A stretch of DNA of 64,000 nucleotides, taken from assembly GCF_029784155.1 (NCBI RefSeq), contig NC_073693.1:240126750-240190749 (forward strand), given 5' to 3'. The DNA is from Uranotaenia lowii. Taxonomy: Eukaryota; Arthropoda; Insecta; Diptera; Culicidae. Position 1 is the first letter of the stretch. Each line of letters begins with the position of its first letter. The position numbers were made by a program, and so were the translations under genes. Shown one piece after another: positions 11,610 through 23,828 of this stretch. The notes beneath the pieces are model-generated. The model saw only the letters and a list, made by a program, of their open reading frames with translations. It ran no database searches and was not told the DNA's origin.

Positions 11610-13052
11610 ATGAGTGGCAAGGATGCTGCTCCAGATGGAGCAGCATCAACACACCATCTTACACCACCGGATCCCGGACAAATGGAAAGGATGCAGGACG
11701 AGAACATGGAAACTCTTCAATCGACCATAGAAGGAAACAAAAATACGGATCCAAAACCTGTGAAAATCTACAAAAATTACAACTATCAGAGTGGTGATTG
11801 TCGTCCATATCGGGTGATAGTGGAAAATACGGAAGTGGAAAAGCGAAGGGTTATCAACAGGCTACAAGTCGGAATTTTGCTACATCAAAATGGTTTCGAC
11901 AAATCTATTGATGACATAAGAAAGACAGCTAGAAACAAGGTAACAGTATATGTTGGAAATATAAAAGACGCTAAAAGACTCGCAAATTGTCAAAACCTCA
12001 ATCTTCAAGGATATAAATCATTCATCCCTAAACAATATGTTACGGTGACAGGAGTAATTTCTGGAATTCCACTAGAATTGAAAGATGAGGAAATAAAAAA
12101 TTTCATAAAGGCAAAGGTAGAAATAGACTCCGTTTTTAGAATGCATCGATACAAAGACAAGAAAAAAGAACCTACGTACAAAATGGGCATAGTTTTTAGA
12201 AGCAACACTTTACCTAGCGATATTAGTATTTATTCTGTGATACATAGGGTGCAGCCGTACATAAGAAAACCGATAATTTGTTTTAAATGTCTACGTTATA
12301 ATCATTTGTCCAAAAACTGTAAAGAGTTATTAAATAAATGTATGAAATGTGCAGCAGAACATTCTGCAGACAATTCCTGTGATATTTTAAAATGTTTGTA
12401 TTGTCCTAATGGTAACCACAAGACGACGGATAAAGAATGTCCACGATGGAAAAAAGAAAATGACATACATACAGGCGATTATGGCAAGGAAAAGTATGAC
12501 CTATCAGGAAGCAAAACAATTTTTTGACATTCCAACAGAAAATTTATTCGATGTTTTAAGAACAACAGATGAATATCCAACACCATCTGAAGCATACTCT
12601 AAAGTAGCAGCAAATGGACAAAGTTTTCCACAACATCTACAACAAAAACGCAAAGAATGGAGTTTAGATTACAATAAAAATAGATCTAGAAAAGAAAATA
12701 AAAATCAAAACAAATTAAATGTAGTCACAGATATTGTACCTGGTGTGGCAAGTATTTTAGGATTAAATCAGAACGAATTTGCAAAGAAAAGAAAAATGGA
12801 AGAGGAAAAGGAAGAACACAGAGGTATGGGACTATTTAATAAATACAAAAAACTGACGAATTTGAGAGATTCAAAAGAGATATCGAAGAATCTGTTAAAA
12901 AACAATCACATGAAGAATGGAAACAAATAATAACAACTATTAATTCGAAATTAAAAGATATTGTAAAAACACATGGAAAAACGGGAGGAGAGATATCAGC
13001 TTGTATTATGGGTGAGCTGAACAAAATGTTGGGATCCCCGGGAGTTAAATAG
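11610..13052 (+). pseudogene. Retrotransposon ORF1 (gag-like, CCHC zinc knuckles), two frameshifts
   Basis: ORF1 encodes the RNA-binding nucleocapsid-like protein of the I-type element. The ATG at 11,610 opens 305 codons with an RRM-like central part. Three cysteine knuckles follow from about residue 228: CFKCLRYNHLSKNC (CX2CX4HX4C), CMKCAAEHSADNSC and CLYCPNGNHKTTDKEC. The frame then breaks at about 12,468, where ATAC is tandemly repeated. The natural continuation runs in another frame to about 12,870, where a second frame change occurs. The C-terminal part then ends at TAG 13,052, next to ORF2. The breaks are consistent with neutral decay, although a recoding signal at the ATAC repeat cannot be excluded by eye. 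Confidence 0.75.
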
Positions 13053-13387
13053 ATTACACGGGCACAGTACTACAATCAAATATTCAGAGTTTGTATAGAA
13101 ATAAAAACGAATTAATTCATGAGATGTACACCCAAAACTACGACACAGCTTTGCTTTCCGAGATCTGGGTTAAACCGGATCAAATTCCTACAGGAAGGTG
13201 GAATATTCAAGGATACCATCGACTCCTAGCTCCCCGCGCGGACGGATTTGGAGGCGTAGGAATTTTTCTCAAGGAAGAATTTAAGTTTGACACCATTCAG
13301 CTTTCAACTTCAGATGACTTTGAAACACTTGGGCTTTTCATATCTAAAATAGAGCTTGTTCCTAGAGTAGCTAGTAATTGTTTATGT

Positions 13388-15992
13388 CAGGGATGAGCAA
13401 AGCGCGGCCCGCGGGCCGCATGCGGCCCTCGAGACATATTTGTGCGGCCCGCGGAGCTTATCTCGAATTGAATTTATTTCTACTATAGATTGTTAGTTAT
13501 CATATAATAGCACTCCCTACTAAGCCAAAAAATTGAAATACCAATAACTTGATATGCACGCCACTTGTTGACTTTTTTTGTAGGATTCAAGCTTTTTATT
13601 CAATTCTTTCAAAGGCATAGATGGAATATAATTTGTGGAAAAAATGTAATATTTAGTTACTTAAGTCATTATTTTTCATTTTAAGCAAAGTTCAAATTGT
13701 ATGATGAAGTTAAATATTTTTGTTCTTGATTTATTCCGGAAATAAGAAAAGTTTTATAATAAAGACTGGGTGAACGATTATTGATTTCTTATCGACAAGA
13801 CTCAGCGAAATTTGATTTCTCGACAAAACAAAACCTATAATTCTTTTATCCACCCCTAAAAGTTTATAACGAATTGCATTGTTGCTGCCTATGTTTCAAT
13901 ACCTGATTTTGTCGTCTTAAATTCAAAACATTTCACAGATTTCGTCTATTACTTCTAGTTTTGATTGATTGGTTTGATAAATAAGGTTGCCAGAATTTTT
14001 TCAGCACGTACCCGGGCCGGACAAATCCGGGCTATTTAATCTAAAAACCTGGCAAAATCCGGGCATTTGATATTAAAATATCAACCAATAATTCGGGCAA
14101 TATCCGGGCAAATTTGGTCAAAATCCAGGAATTACTCGACACAAATCAAGAAAAAAAAAACTTGAAAACAAAATTTTTTTTTCATCAGCAGTTTTTAAAT
14201 CGTATTTAAGTCTTTCAAATAATTTCTCATAATAATTTTTTATAAAACTTATTCAAAAAATGTTATTTTGGATGCAAAAATAAAAAAAATTACAACACAA
14301 TTTGTTTTTTTTTTTTGCCAAATTTTTGGCAAATAAAGTGAATAAATCAGGGTAAGATCCGGGCCTTTTTCAATGAAATCCCGGCAACCGGGCCGGGCTT
14401 GACTTTTGTCAAATTTTGTGTTGAATATCCGGGCAAACCTGGATAAAACCGGGCAATCTGCAACCTTATGATAAATCAATAAACTTACATAAAAACCAAA
14501 AGCTGATTTTCAATCAATAAACTACCCTTCATTCAATCAAGCATTCAGATATTGCCAAGATATTCTTGTATGTACAACGCTTTCGAAAATTGAATTCTAC
14601 AATATATAGAATTCCTAAAAATAAGATTACAACTTCTTCTGACATCATTAGAGAAAGTTATTGAATATTGAATATTTGAGATTTGAATTCATTTACAACT
14701 TTGTTGAAGACTGCGAAATGATTTGACTTTCGGGTTTAAAAATATCAAAGATTCAATAAAGTTTAATTTTCCTTTGAAATTTCATCAAAAATGTCGTTTT
14801 TTGCAGGTTTGTAAAAAAATAACAAAAAGAAAACTTCCATTACTTTTTTTCTCAGAGCTAAAATTTACTTGCAGTCTTTTCGAAAGTTGATCATTAAGTC
14901 AATAAGTATTTGTGTTTTACATTGCTGTCAAAAAGTACACAAATTGAATAACTTCTTTTCTACCTATTTTTTTAAATTATCTCGAAAACTTGAGCTTACA
15001 AAAAAACTAATTGAGTATTGGGATTCAGCCCCCTTGAATGAATAAAAATCAGTTCTGAGTTTCCTTTCTCCTTGGAAAAATGTGAATTTTGTTGTTTCAG
15101 AATTCAGAAATTTCTTAGGGAAATCATGCCAATCATTGATTAAATTGAGTGATTTTACTTCAAAATTAGCAATCAATATTACCAAAGTCATACGACTTTC
15201 ATGATTCAGCAATAGAAAGCCTAACCAAGAGGAATCTAAATTAAATTGATAAAATTTGTGAAATCTGTAGAAAAATTCCAGGATGAAAAATATAATCTGT
15301 AACATTGACAAATCTGATTAAAAATCTGTGAAATAAAGAATTTTTCACGATTTTGAAACCTTGTTCAACATTTCAATGTGATAATTTCATACGAAAATTC
15401 AAATAAAAAAATACCGTTTATAGAACAAAAAATAGAGGCTTCACGACAAAATTTAAATAATTTGTGAAAAAACATTTCTAAAATGTGCACAGAAAAAACA
15501 GCCATGGTTAAGCTTCATGGAACTTTTAAATGGAAGTGATGACAAAAAATACCGCCGCATTGGTTCGAACAAAAAAAGGATTTTCTTGAAAAACGGTTCA
15601 AATCTTTTTACGAACCATAGAAAGACTTTCAAAATTATTCGTTATTAAAATATAAAAGGGAAGCAAATGATTTTTTTGGTAAAAAAATAATATTCTTTTT
15701 ATTTTTCAAATCAATAAAACAATTAAATTATTGAAGAATGATCAAATTGAGTGATGAACCTATTCAACTTCGGCTAGCTTAATCACCTTAAATTTAAAAA
15801 AAATGTTCATGCAAGTACATGAATTCGTTTTATTTATCCTTTTCCAGTTTTGTTTTTGTCAGAAATTTGTCGTTATGAAAAATTGCGTAAAGCTCTGTAA
15901 ACTATTATTACCTAAATTTTATTATAATGCGGCCCGCGGAAAGAATTTCAAATTTAAAGTGGCCCGTTGCTTCAAAAGGTTGCTCACCCCTG
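13388..15992. mobile_element. Non-autonomous hAT element, copy 2, inside ORF2
   Basis: It begins CAGGGATGAGCAAAG and ends TTGCTCACCCCTG, with an exact 8-bp duplication GTTTATGT (13,380-13,387 and 15,993-16,000). The subterminal regions share GCGGCCCGCGG-type GC-rich blocks and TGCGGCCCTCGAGAC with copy 1. There is no transposase. It interrupts the endonuclease domain of the I-type element. Just after it lie a TAGC-rich stretch and a third GTTTATGT (16,027-16,034). Confidence 0.88.
13983..14468. mobile_element. MITE nested inside hAT copy 2
   Basis: The ends AAGGTTGCCAGA and TCTGCAACCTTA form imperfect inverted repeats. The direct repeat TGATAAAT occurs on both sides (13,975-13,982 and 14,469-14,476). 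The interior has repeated CCGGGCAA-type motifs. The 7-8 bp duplication fits a hAT-like MITE. This is the third nesting level here. Confidence 0.7.
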
Positions 15993-18295
15993 GTTTATGT
16001 AGCTAGTAGCTAGCTAGCTAGTAATTGTTTATGTAAACCCCAGAATATCTATTGGCAATTTAGAAACAGCAATAACAACACTTTTCAATGAAGTAGCTAA
16101 CTATGCAAAAGTCTTAATAGGAGGTGATTTTAACAGTCATAACGTGATATGGGGATGTCACGAGACAAACAACAAAGGAAAAATTGTTCATGATGCCATA
16201 ATTGGCTCTAATTTACTACTACTGAATACTGGAACAGTTACCTTTCTTCCTACAATCACTAATCAGCGACCCAGCGCTATTGATTTAACATTATACACTT
16301 CAAATCTTTTTAATATGGTTGATTGGAAGGTAGTAAACACAACTTTTGGCGGAAGTGGACATCTTATCATAGAAACTGGTCTTGATTTAAGATTTAAACG
16401 CAATCAAAAGTTTTACTACGACAAACAAAAAATCTCAGCAGAAATGGCTCAAGTAAAACATTGGGAATTCAGTGACTTAAAGGATCTTTCTAATCTCTCA
16501 CAGAATATAACAAAGAAGCACAAAAAAACCAGCACTTATTCACCAAAATATTACTGGAGTTCGGAGCTCTCCGAATTATATAATCAAAAACAAAACGCTC
16601 TACGTGAGTATAATAGTTGCAGCAGCAGTATAAACTTAGTTAAGTGGAAAAAATCCTCTGCAATGTTCCTTAAATCCAAACATAAACACATCAAAGACAA
16701 AATGATTGAACTCTCAGGGTCCATAGACCCAAGAAATACGCATGAAAATTGGAAACTGGTCAGATGATTAAAACTCCTACCAGTAATCAACCCTAAAAAC
16801 AACCCCATAAATAACAGCAAAAACATGGCAACTCAGTTTTTAACCATCAACTTTGGTCCATCAAATTTTAAAGAACCTCTACCACCCGAGGAAAATAATA
16901 CAAGATCTTCCATTTTAACTCATCAACTCTGGAAAAAAAATTTTAAGAAACAAATCCTCAAAATCATCACCAGGTACAGACTGCATTAACTACGGGACAC
17001 TCAAAGATTTGGACCTGCAATCCGCATTAAAAATTATAGATCTACTTAACGAAATGTGGCGTAAAGGAGTACTAGATGATCACCTTAAAGAAATAAAGAT
17101 TATCCCAATTTTAAAAGCTAACAAACCACCAAATGAAATAAGCTCTAGCAGACCCATAGCACTCCTACCAACGGTAGTGAAAATTTTGTACGCGGCTGTT
17201 CTTGAAGACATACAAAAGACGTGTGAAAACAATAATATCATTCCAAATCTTTCGTTCGGATTTCGTAAAGGAATGTCAGCAGAACATTGTATTACCTTTG
17301 CAACTAATCTCATTAAAGCAGCACGAAGAGCCAACTACACAACAATTGGTGTTTTCTTCGATTTTTCAAATGCGTTCAACACCGTAAATATTGAAAAACT
17401 GTACAGCTTAATGTTGAGTAATGGTTTTAAAAAAGACACATGCATATGGATATACAATTTCCTGAATAACCGTAAAACTTTGGTTTTCACACAAGAAGGA
17501 CCTGTGAGCCAAACAATTTGCACCGGAGTACCACAAGGAGACGTAATGTCACCTGTTCTTTTTAACATCTACACTGCCTCTTTACACAATACAAACTTAG
17601 ACCCAGATATCACAACTCTACAATTTGCTGATGATTTTTTCAAAATCGTTAAGGCAAAATCTTTAGAAACAGCTGTGAGAAAGATGCAAAATGAAATAAA
17701 CTATTTTACGGCAATAGCCTCTGAGTTGGGATTACGTTTGAATAGTTCAAAAACTAAAGCAATGCTATTCAAAGACTGTGATAAACAACTCTGCTTGACA
17801 ATGAAAGGGGAGACCCTGGAAACAGTAAAGAGCTATAAATACTTAGGTATAACACTCGATCAGACGCTTAAATACGGAATACACATTAAAACTCTTAAAC
17901 AAAACGTATTGACCAAACAAAACATGTTAAAAATTATAAGCGGAATCAAATTCGGTGGCACTCCAAAAGTGATGATGTTATATCATAAAGCCTTATATGG
18001 TAACTATCTTAACTACGGAGCTATTATTTATGGCGGAACACCCAAGAAGTACTGTGACATGCTTGAAATAACAAACAGACAATGTTTACGTATCGCTACA
18101 GGGTGTACAAAAACCACACCTGTAAACACCTTAGCAGCAATAGCTGGAGAAGAACCACTCAACATCAAACGGGATTATTTAGCTAAAAAACGTATTGCGC
18201 TACACATCCAACGAAATGATTCGATAGCCCAACAATTACATTCTTTAGACTTGTCAAATATACAAAACGATGCAAAATATACCTTTATAGAAAGA

Positions 18296-20720
18296 ACATG
18301 TATGTATGTATGTATGTATGAAAACCCACCAGTGGCTGATAGGTCTTTCGACCCGAGGCGGTACGGGAAGTCTCGATCGCATATTCAAATATTGTTCATG
18401 CTTAACTCATAAACAATATTTGCAGCACAACCAAGGGGTCCGTTACCACTGGTTTGGGACAGGTTTGACTCATCTCACTCCTTTCCAACTGTTCGAAACA
18501 AATGAAGAATTCTGAACAGGTTCTAAAGTAACCTACTCATTATTCTAAATTTGTCGAGATACTCCGGCTGGCTTGAACCCACAATCCATTGTATATCAGT
18601 CTTCCGATCGTTTGATGTCCTGTCCAATCCCCCCACTAAACCCCATAATAGAGTTAAGCTATTTTGAACATATGAAAAAAAAAATAATAACACTTTTTAC
18701 ATCTTACCTCTTTTTCATTAAAAAAGGATACTTGTCTATTTCTACCACCAAATTTACCGGAAACATTTAAAAGGGAGGAATGGGCAAGCCTGGATACATA
18801 AAAAAAATCTGGAATAACGGTACTCAAAGAATAAAGTTATTAACATTGAAAAATACACGGATACCTAAGATGTTAACTTTAATCTAGAAGGTTTTGGTGA
18901 ATGTGTAGGTTTTTCAATTTTACTTTTGGAAATTTTATTAATTTTCCAAAATTATTTGAAAAATTTGCAAAGTCTGTTATTGTATAAATTTAAAAAATAA
19001 ATTTCCTATTCGGTGAGCCGAATTTTCGGCTTAACGGTTACAAAAACCAAAAGAAAAAAATAAGATAGAAATTTTTTTAACTTTTTTTACATATAATTTT
19101 GAAAATAATTTCAATCAATGTAAATGTTAACAACTTAAAAAAAAAGTTAAAATGTACGGGCTGATTTGTTTGGATTTTTTTTTAATATTTACGTTTTGTT
19201 TCATTGTGTAGAAAAAAATTGTTTATATTAATTGGAGTTGTTTTAAGGTGCGAACATAAACATGATGATTTTTTGTAAAATTTTATAAGGAAATACAAGT
19301 TGGGATAACAAAATATCACTTTTAAAGGTGTACATAAAATTGACATTTCTAGAAATAATAATTTGAAATATTGTAAAATGAATTCAGTTCACTACCCTGA
19401 TCTGTTTAAACTGAGTGAATTCATGTCACAACTTTAAAGGGCATAACTTTTTTCTTAGATGTTCAATTGAGAAACTACTTACATCAAATTGTAGGTAATT
19501 AAGAAATCATCAACTTGTTTGGAGACACATTTAAAAACATTTCCACAGATAAAACCGGAAATCAAAGTGGTTTGTAAATGAAGTAAAAAAAAAATGTCCA
19601 TTCTAACGTGAATTCACGCCACAAAATTTTCAAACACTACACAAATAACTTAAACTTTTAATGACCAAATTCTATTCATACCTGAAGCCAAATCCGTAAT
19701 TTGTCTACAATCGCTCTTCTTGTACTTACCGGGGACCAACATGCGAAAGGGTTTGAGACAACGGCAAGTGGCCAACAACACCCACCTTGCGAGCAACAGC
19801 AATCGCTCAGCAACATTTGGGACCCGAAAAAGCTCCACGAGGTCCGAAATTGAAGATTCGGCTCCACCATTGCCACCCGGTTCACCATGTGTAATCCTCG
19901 AGAGCCCCAAGACGTCCTGTAGCAGCAGTTCCTGTTGGCCGGCCACCTCATCGAGTACACACTACACGGTGTTTTGGATGTCGATTAGTGTCACCCCCTC
20001 GTCAAAGCCGATCCGAGGTTCTTCGTAACCTCTGTTCTGCTAGCCATCCAAAAGAGGCACACTGTCACAATCCCCGTGACTTGACCATGGATTCGAGGGC
20101 TGTGGTAGCTGACTCTTCTGGTCAGCTAAAAATAAACTGGCTGGCTGCTGTTGACGTCGTAACCATCTTTCCGGGTGTTCTTGAAAATAGATTGAATCTC
20201 CAACATCCGAACAAATTTTCAGCACAAATAACAATAAAAAATGATTTTTTCTCCAGCTGTTTTGAATACAAATTAAAATATCGCTAAAATCGAAGTTTTG
20301 ATAACGTTGCTGAATTATATTACAATTTTTTATTCACTTCGATATTAAGTTATTCTTGCAGACTTCGAATGAAGAAATGCCAATTAAAGGGTTTAAACCA
20401 ATTCTAGAAAGAATAACTAAGTTCCAACATAGTCGAACCCCTTTTTTAAAATAAACTTGAATTTTCAAGAAAGGAATATGGTACTCATCTGTAAAAATAT
20501 TCTAAATAAACTTAAGAAAAACTATTGAAAACAGAAGTAAATACTTATCTTTAAAATGAATCTTCGCATTCCCGGTGAAATATTGTTCAGGATAGATCCG
20601 GAGGGCGCTGAACCAACCCCTCTTTTTCAGGCACAATAAGTCCGGCAAAAGCATCGCAAAACTAAAACTTTGCTGAATGGGGAATTAGGAAACCCAACAG
20701 GTGAGAATATCCTGTAATCC
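18296..20720. mobile_element. Insertion between the reverse transcriptase and RNase H parts of ORF2
   Basis: The ORF2 reading frame is lost at a TGTA microsatellite (18,299-18,320) and homologous coding resumes at about 20,720. The intervening 2.4 kb is unrelated. It has a GC-richer unique part (18,320-18,640), an AT-rich part with no features (18,640-19,640), and a GC-rich exon-like island (19,735-20,210). I found no certain terminal repeats or target duplication, so the element class is unknown. Confidence 0.5.
19735..20234 (-). pseudogene. Decayed exon-like ORF in a GC-rich island
   Basis: Read on the minus strand, one frame runs from about 20,234 down to a strong GTAAGTAC donor at about 19,730, broken only by two TAG codons (near 20,040 and 19,960). 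The translation is protein-like, with segments such as EEPRIGFDEGVTLIDIQ, GQQELLLQDVLG and SSISDLVELFRVPN. I do not recognise the family. Composition is much GC-richer than its neighbours. It looks like a host-gene exon captured by a mobile element and then inactivated. Confidence 0.4.
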
Positions 20721-21612
20721 GTGTTGATGTCACAACTCAACAAACACAACATATATAAAAAATATACAAGAATTCCAAACAATATACACAGAAACAAAAC
20801 CTCAAATTGCTTTAAAAGTGGAAATAGAAGATCAAATGATAGGATCAATGATGAGAAAGAAAGAAACATCTCCGACCGTACTAAAAACACTTGCCATAGA
20901 GATTATTAATAACCATTATGGTCACCGTGATTATTGGTATACTGATGCCTCCAAAAGTATTAACAAATGTGGCATTGGAATTTACGACGCTTCTTCGGAT
21001 ACGAAGATAAGCATTGCTTTAGTTAACAGTGTTAACATTGCAACAGCCGAGCTATTAGCTATAAGAGTAGCACTAGAACATATAGACACAACCAGAGGAG
21101 TCGCTGTTATTTTTACCGACTCCCAAGCGGCCTGTAAAATTATTAAAAAAGACATAAAGAACAAAAAATTTGACCAAATTACCCATGATATATGTACGAT
21201 GGCTAAAACTAAGAATGTGAAGATCCAATGGATTCCCTCACACGTAGGAATTGCCGGAAACGAAAATGCGGATATCTTAGCAAAACAAGGACTAGATGGA
21301 CCAATATTACTACAAAACAAATTACGATTAGAAGACGCATGAAAACTTTACCACTGAACATGCACTACTAAAATGCATTCAATTCAACCATATTCGAAAT
21401 CATTATGATTGGAATCGATATTCCAACCTGCTCGAAATGATCCAAGATTTTAATGAAGAAAAATTGAGAGAAATTCTCAATTTTCTCGAAAAAGCACGAA
21501 TGAAAATCTAAGCAGTACAGAAAGGAAGTGGAAAACAAATGAAAAAAAAGGAACATCCCTATTTTAACAAAATGCACACGACTGACAACGTTTTCGTAAA
21601 AGTGGTGATAGT

Positions 21613-23233
21613 CAGTGATGTCAACCTTCCAGATTTTGTCTGGATCTTCCAGACTTTTTGGACTTTTGCCAGAATTTTTTTTAGATTTCCAGACTTCCAG
21701 ACTTTTGGCATTTCTTCCAGACAATTCCAGACTTTTGTGTTTGGACATAAATTGTTCTAAGATTCTATGAAAATTCAATTTTATCATGGTGTAATATGGC
21801 AGGAAATAGGGTGGCCACCCATTCGGGAAATGCGGGAAAAAGACGGGATTTGGAATCCACCGGGAAAATGCAGGAAAAAGCCGGGAATTTCTCCCGAAAA
21901 GTCGGGAATTTTTGGCTCGGTGAAAGTCTGTGAACGAAAAAGGCGAAACAAGTAAAAATTGATTCACAGTTGATCATCAATCTCTTTCCGATTGGCTTCG
22001 ACCGATTTCTACCAGGTCGAAATGGATCCTCCTACCGTGTTGGATCGGTTTTGACTAGTTTTAATTTACTTCATTGAACAACGGGAATAACCGTAACGAA
22101 ACCGTTTATCCAGTATGATCGTTATACTCACTCGAGAGATGTCGAGTCCTATTAAAACAAAAAAGGAAAATCTGTTATAGAAACTATTGCAAATCGAAAG
22201 CGAGAGGCGGCCGAGGAGGCGAAACAATTGAAGCTTCTATCCGACGCTCATAGAAAGGAAGCATGATGGACGAAAAAATTTGTACTCGGCCGAATATTGA
22301 CCTTTTAAACTATTCGGCCAAACGAATATTCGGTCGAATACTCCAGAGAGTTTTTAATTATAAAACCAAGAGCGATTATTTAATTTTCCTTATATTTGTT
22401 CCATTGTAATACCCTTCATGTTTTGAATCGATCATTTCCAATCAGATGATATTACCATATGGTGTATTACGAGGTCTATTTCAGGTAGGGGTTTCTCTGA
22501 TATTCGAAATGTCTCAAAGAATTGAAAGGACATCAGATGACTTGTCGCTGCTAGGGCGTTGGTTACCAAAGATATTTGGATCCTGTGAAATCTGGAACAA
22601 AACATGTCAAAGCAGGTGCTAAGCAATTTGAAATTGCTTATTTGATATTGAATTATATGTAGGTCGAATTTGAGCAAAATATCTTCAAAAAAGTAGTTTT
22701 AAAGAACGATGATTTTTAAGTTAAAAATACCCTACTTTCCATCACACGTTTCTACATGGTCGGGCAATTCAGGACGATTTTTGAAAATAAAATATAAAAA
22801 CAAAGGCAAATCTTAGAAATCTAGGTCTAGGTAGGTGGTTTCAAAAATAAATATTCGGATTTTTGTTTTTTTTTCCTGTTTTACAAAATCGGGAATTTCA
22901 TGTTAACATGCGGGAAAAAGTCGGGAAGAACGCGGGACATCCAAAATTGATTTCAAGTGGCCACCCTGGGGAAACGATTAGTAGAACCTATGAACTATGA
23001 ATTCAATAAGGGTTCGAAACCTTGGCAAATGCTTTGAGGATGTATGTTAAATTGAGATTCAGAAAGAGCACGTTACTGATATAGTGACAGAAAAATACTA
23101 TTGTAACATTGAGATCTGGGGACCAAAAAAAAGGTCGCCACCTTCAAAACTTAGGTGTCCAGACATTTGCAGAAATTTCCAGACATTTTTTAAAAATCTT
23201 CCAGACTTTTCTGAAAAATAGTTGGCAACCCTG
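21613..23233. mobile_element. TIR element, copy 1 (CAGTGATGTCAACC / GTTGGCAACCCTG)
   Basis: The imperfect inverted ends CAGTGATGTCAACCTTCCAG and CTTCCAGAC...GTTGGCAACCCTG include repeated TTCCAGAC motifs. The same left and right parts recur at 23,829-24,579. No clear target duplication is seen. A second element is nested within it at 21,808-22,966. Confidence 0.65.
21808..22966. mobile_element. Nested TIR element (AGGGTGGCCAC ends)
   Basis: AGGGTGGCCAC and its exact inverse GTGGCCACCCT bound the element. CGGGAAAAA-type motifs lie inside both ends. Comparison with copy 2 (about 24,015) shows this sequence is absent there, which supports an insertion. The interior includes a TCGACC/TTTCGAC-type dispersed repeat (about 21,985-22,080) and an ATTCGG palindromic stretch (about 22,285-22,345). 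No intact gene is present. Confidence 0.65.
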
Positions 23234-23395
23234 ACCATGCCACTGCTGTTTGCTGTTTTGGTTTCTTGCAAAAGTCAGCGTTCGAAGAAGAGGTGCCAGG
23301 TGGTTTCGTCAAAAAATCAGGACGCGAAGCATAAAAAAACAGGATTTTTTAGGACACCAGTAGATTGGTGGAAATGAAATGCAGCTCTTCTTGGA

Positions 23396-23447
23396 TTGCA
23401 TAAATTAAGGCGAAATAGCGGTGCAGTATACGCCTTAATTTATGCAA
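23396..23447. repeat. Perfect 17-bp hairpin
   Basis: TTGCATAAATTAAGGCG (23,396-23,412) and its exact inverse CGCCTTAATTTATGCAA (23,431-23,447) are separated by an 18-nt loop. The function is unknown. It may be the remnant of a palindromic element. Confidence 0.8.
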
Positions 23448-23828
23448 CAGAATAAATAAGAAGTTTGGTGGCTTGTAGTTTGTATCGAAAAACACTGTTC
23501 AAATATCATCTGAACTGAAGATTACCATTGGTTTAAGAGGTTAAACTGTTTTTATTATAAAATCAATTGCAATTAAGATCAGTACGGCTTCTAGAAAATC
23601 AGGACACCTCTGGGACCTTTGATTCGGAGAGCAGCATCTTTTCTCGTGAACGTACCAAGAATGAACTGAGTTAGCTCTCAGATATCTTCTCAACACAATG
23701 CGTAACAGATTTTTCCGGAGAACGAATTCTTTTCATCAGCGGATGTAAATGCTCTCGCTCACTATTATGTGTTGACAATCTCACTCTTGATTTCAGTGCG
23801 ATTTATGTCTCCCTGCACAGATTGGGGG

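Larger units (their letters stand above)
13055..21511 (+). pseudogene. Retrotransposon ORF2: endonuclease, reverse transcriptase, RNase H (fragmented)
   Basis: This is the polymerase polyprotein of the I-type element. The endonuclease N-terminus lies at about 13,070-13,380 (LLSEIWVKP). The rest of the domain lies at about 16,020-16,767, with GGDFNSHNVIWG and SAIDLTL; the usual SDH motif reads SGH, so the nuclease is probably impaired. The reverse transcriptase spans about 17,009-18,295, with motif A FDFSNAFNTV, motif B GVPQGDVMSPVLFNIY, motif C LQFADD and YKYLGITLD. RNase H lies at about 20,820-21,320 with all four acidic residues in YTDAS, AELLAI, FTDSQAA and NENADILAKQG. A C-terminal tail ends at TAA 21,511. 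Frame breaks occur near 13,380-16,020, 16,768-17,000 and 18,296-20,720. Confidence 0.8.
11341..21525 (+). mobile_element. Decayed I-type non-LTR retrotransposon, split by insertions
   Basis: ORF1 (gag with zinc knuckles) is followed by ORF2 pieces in the order endonuclease, reverse transcriptase, RNase H and C-terminus, all on the plus strand. The element is cut by a hAT at 13,388-15,992 and by a segment at about 18,296-20,720. Several frameshifts show it is inactive. I could not fix the exact 5' and 3' ends. A short A-run follows the ORF2 stop at about 21,540. An RNase H domain with a gag-type ORF1 fits the I group. Confidence 0.8.

Noticed and set aside
13091..13396. Endonuclease fragment as a separate gene
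   Set aside because: It is the N-terminal part of the interrupted ORF2 and ends inside the inserted hAT element.
18555..18620. Possible tRNA-derived SINE (minus-strand GGGTTCAAGCC B-box-like motif)
   Set aside because: No convincing A box at the right distance and no tRNA-like fold; one short motif is not enough.
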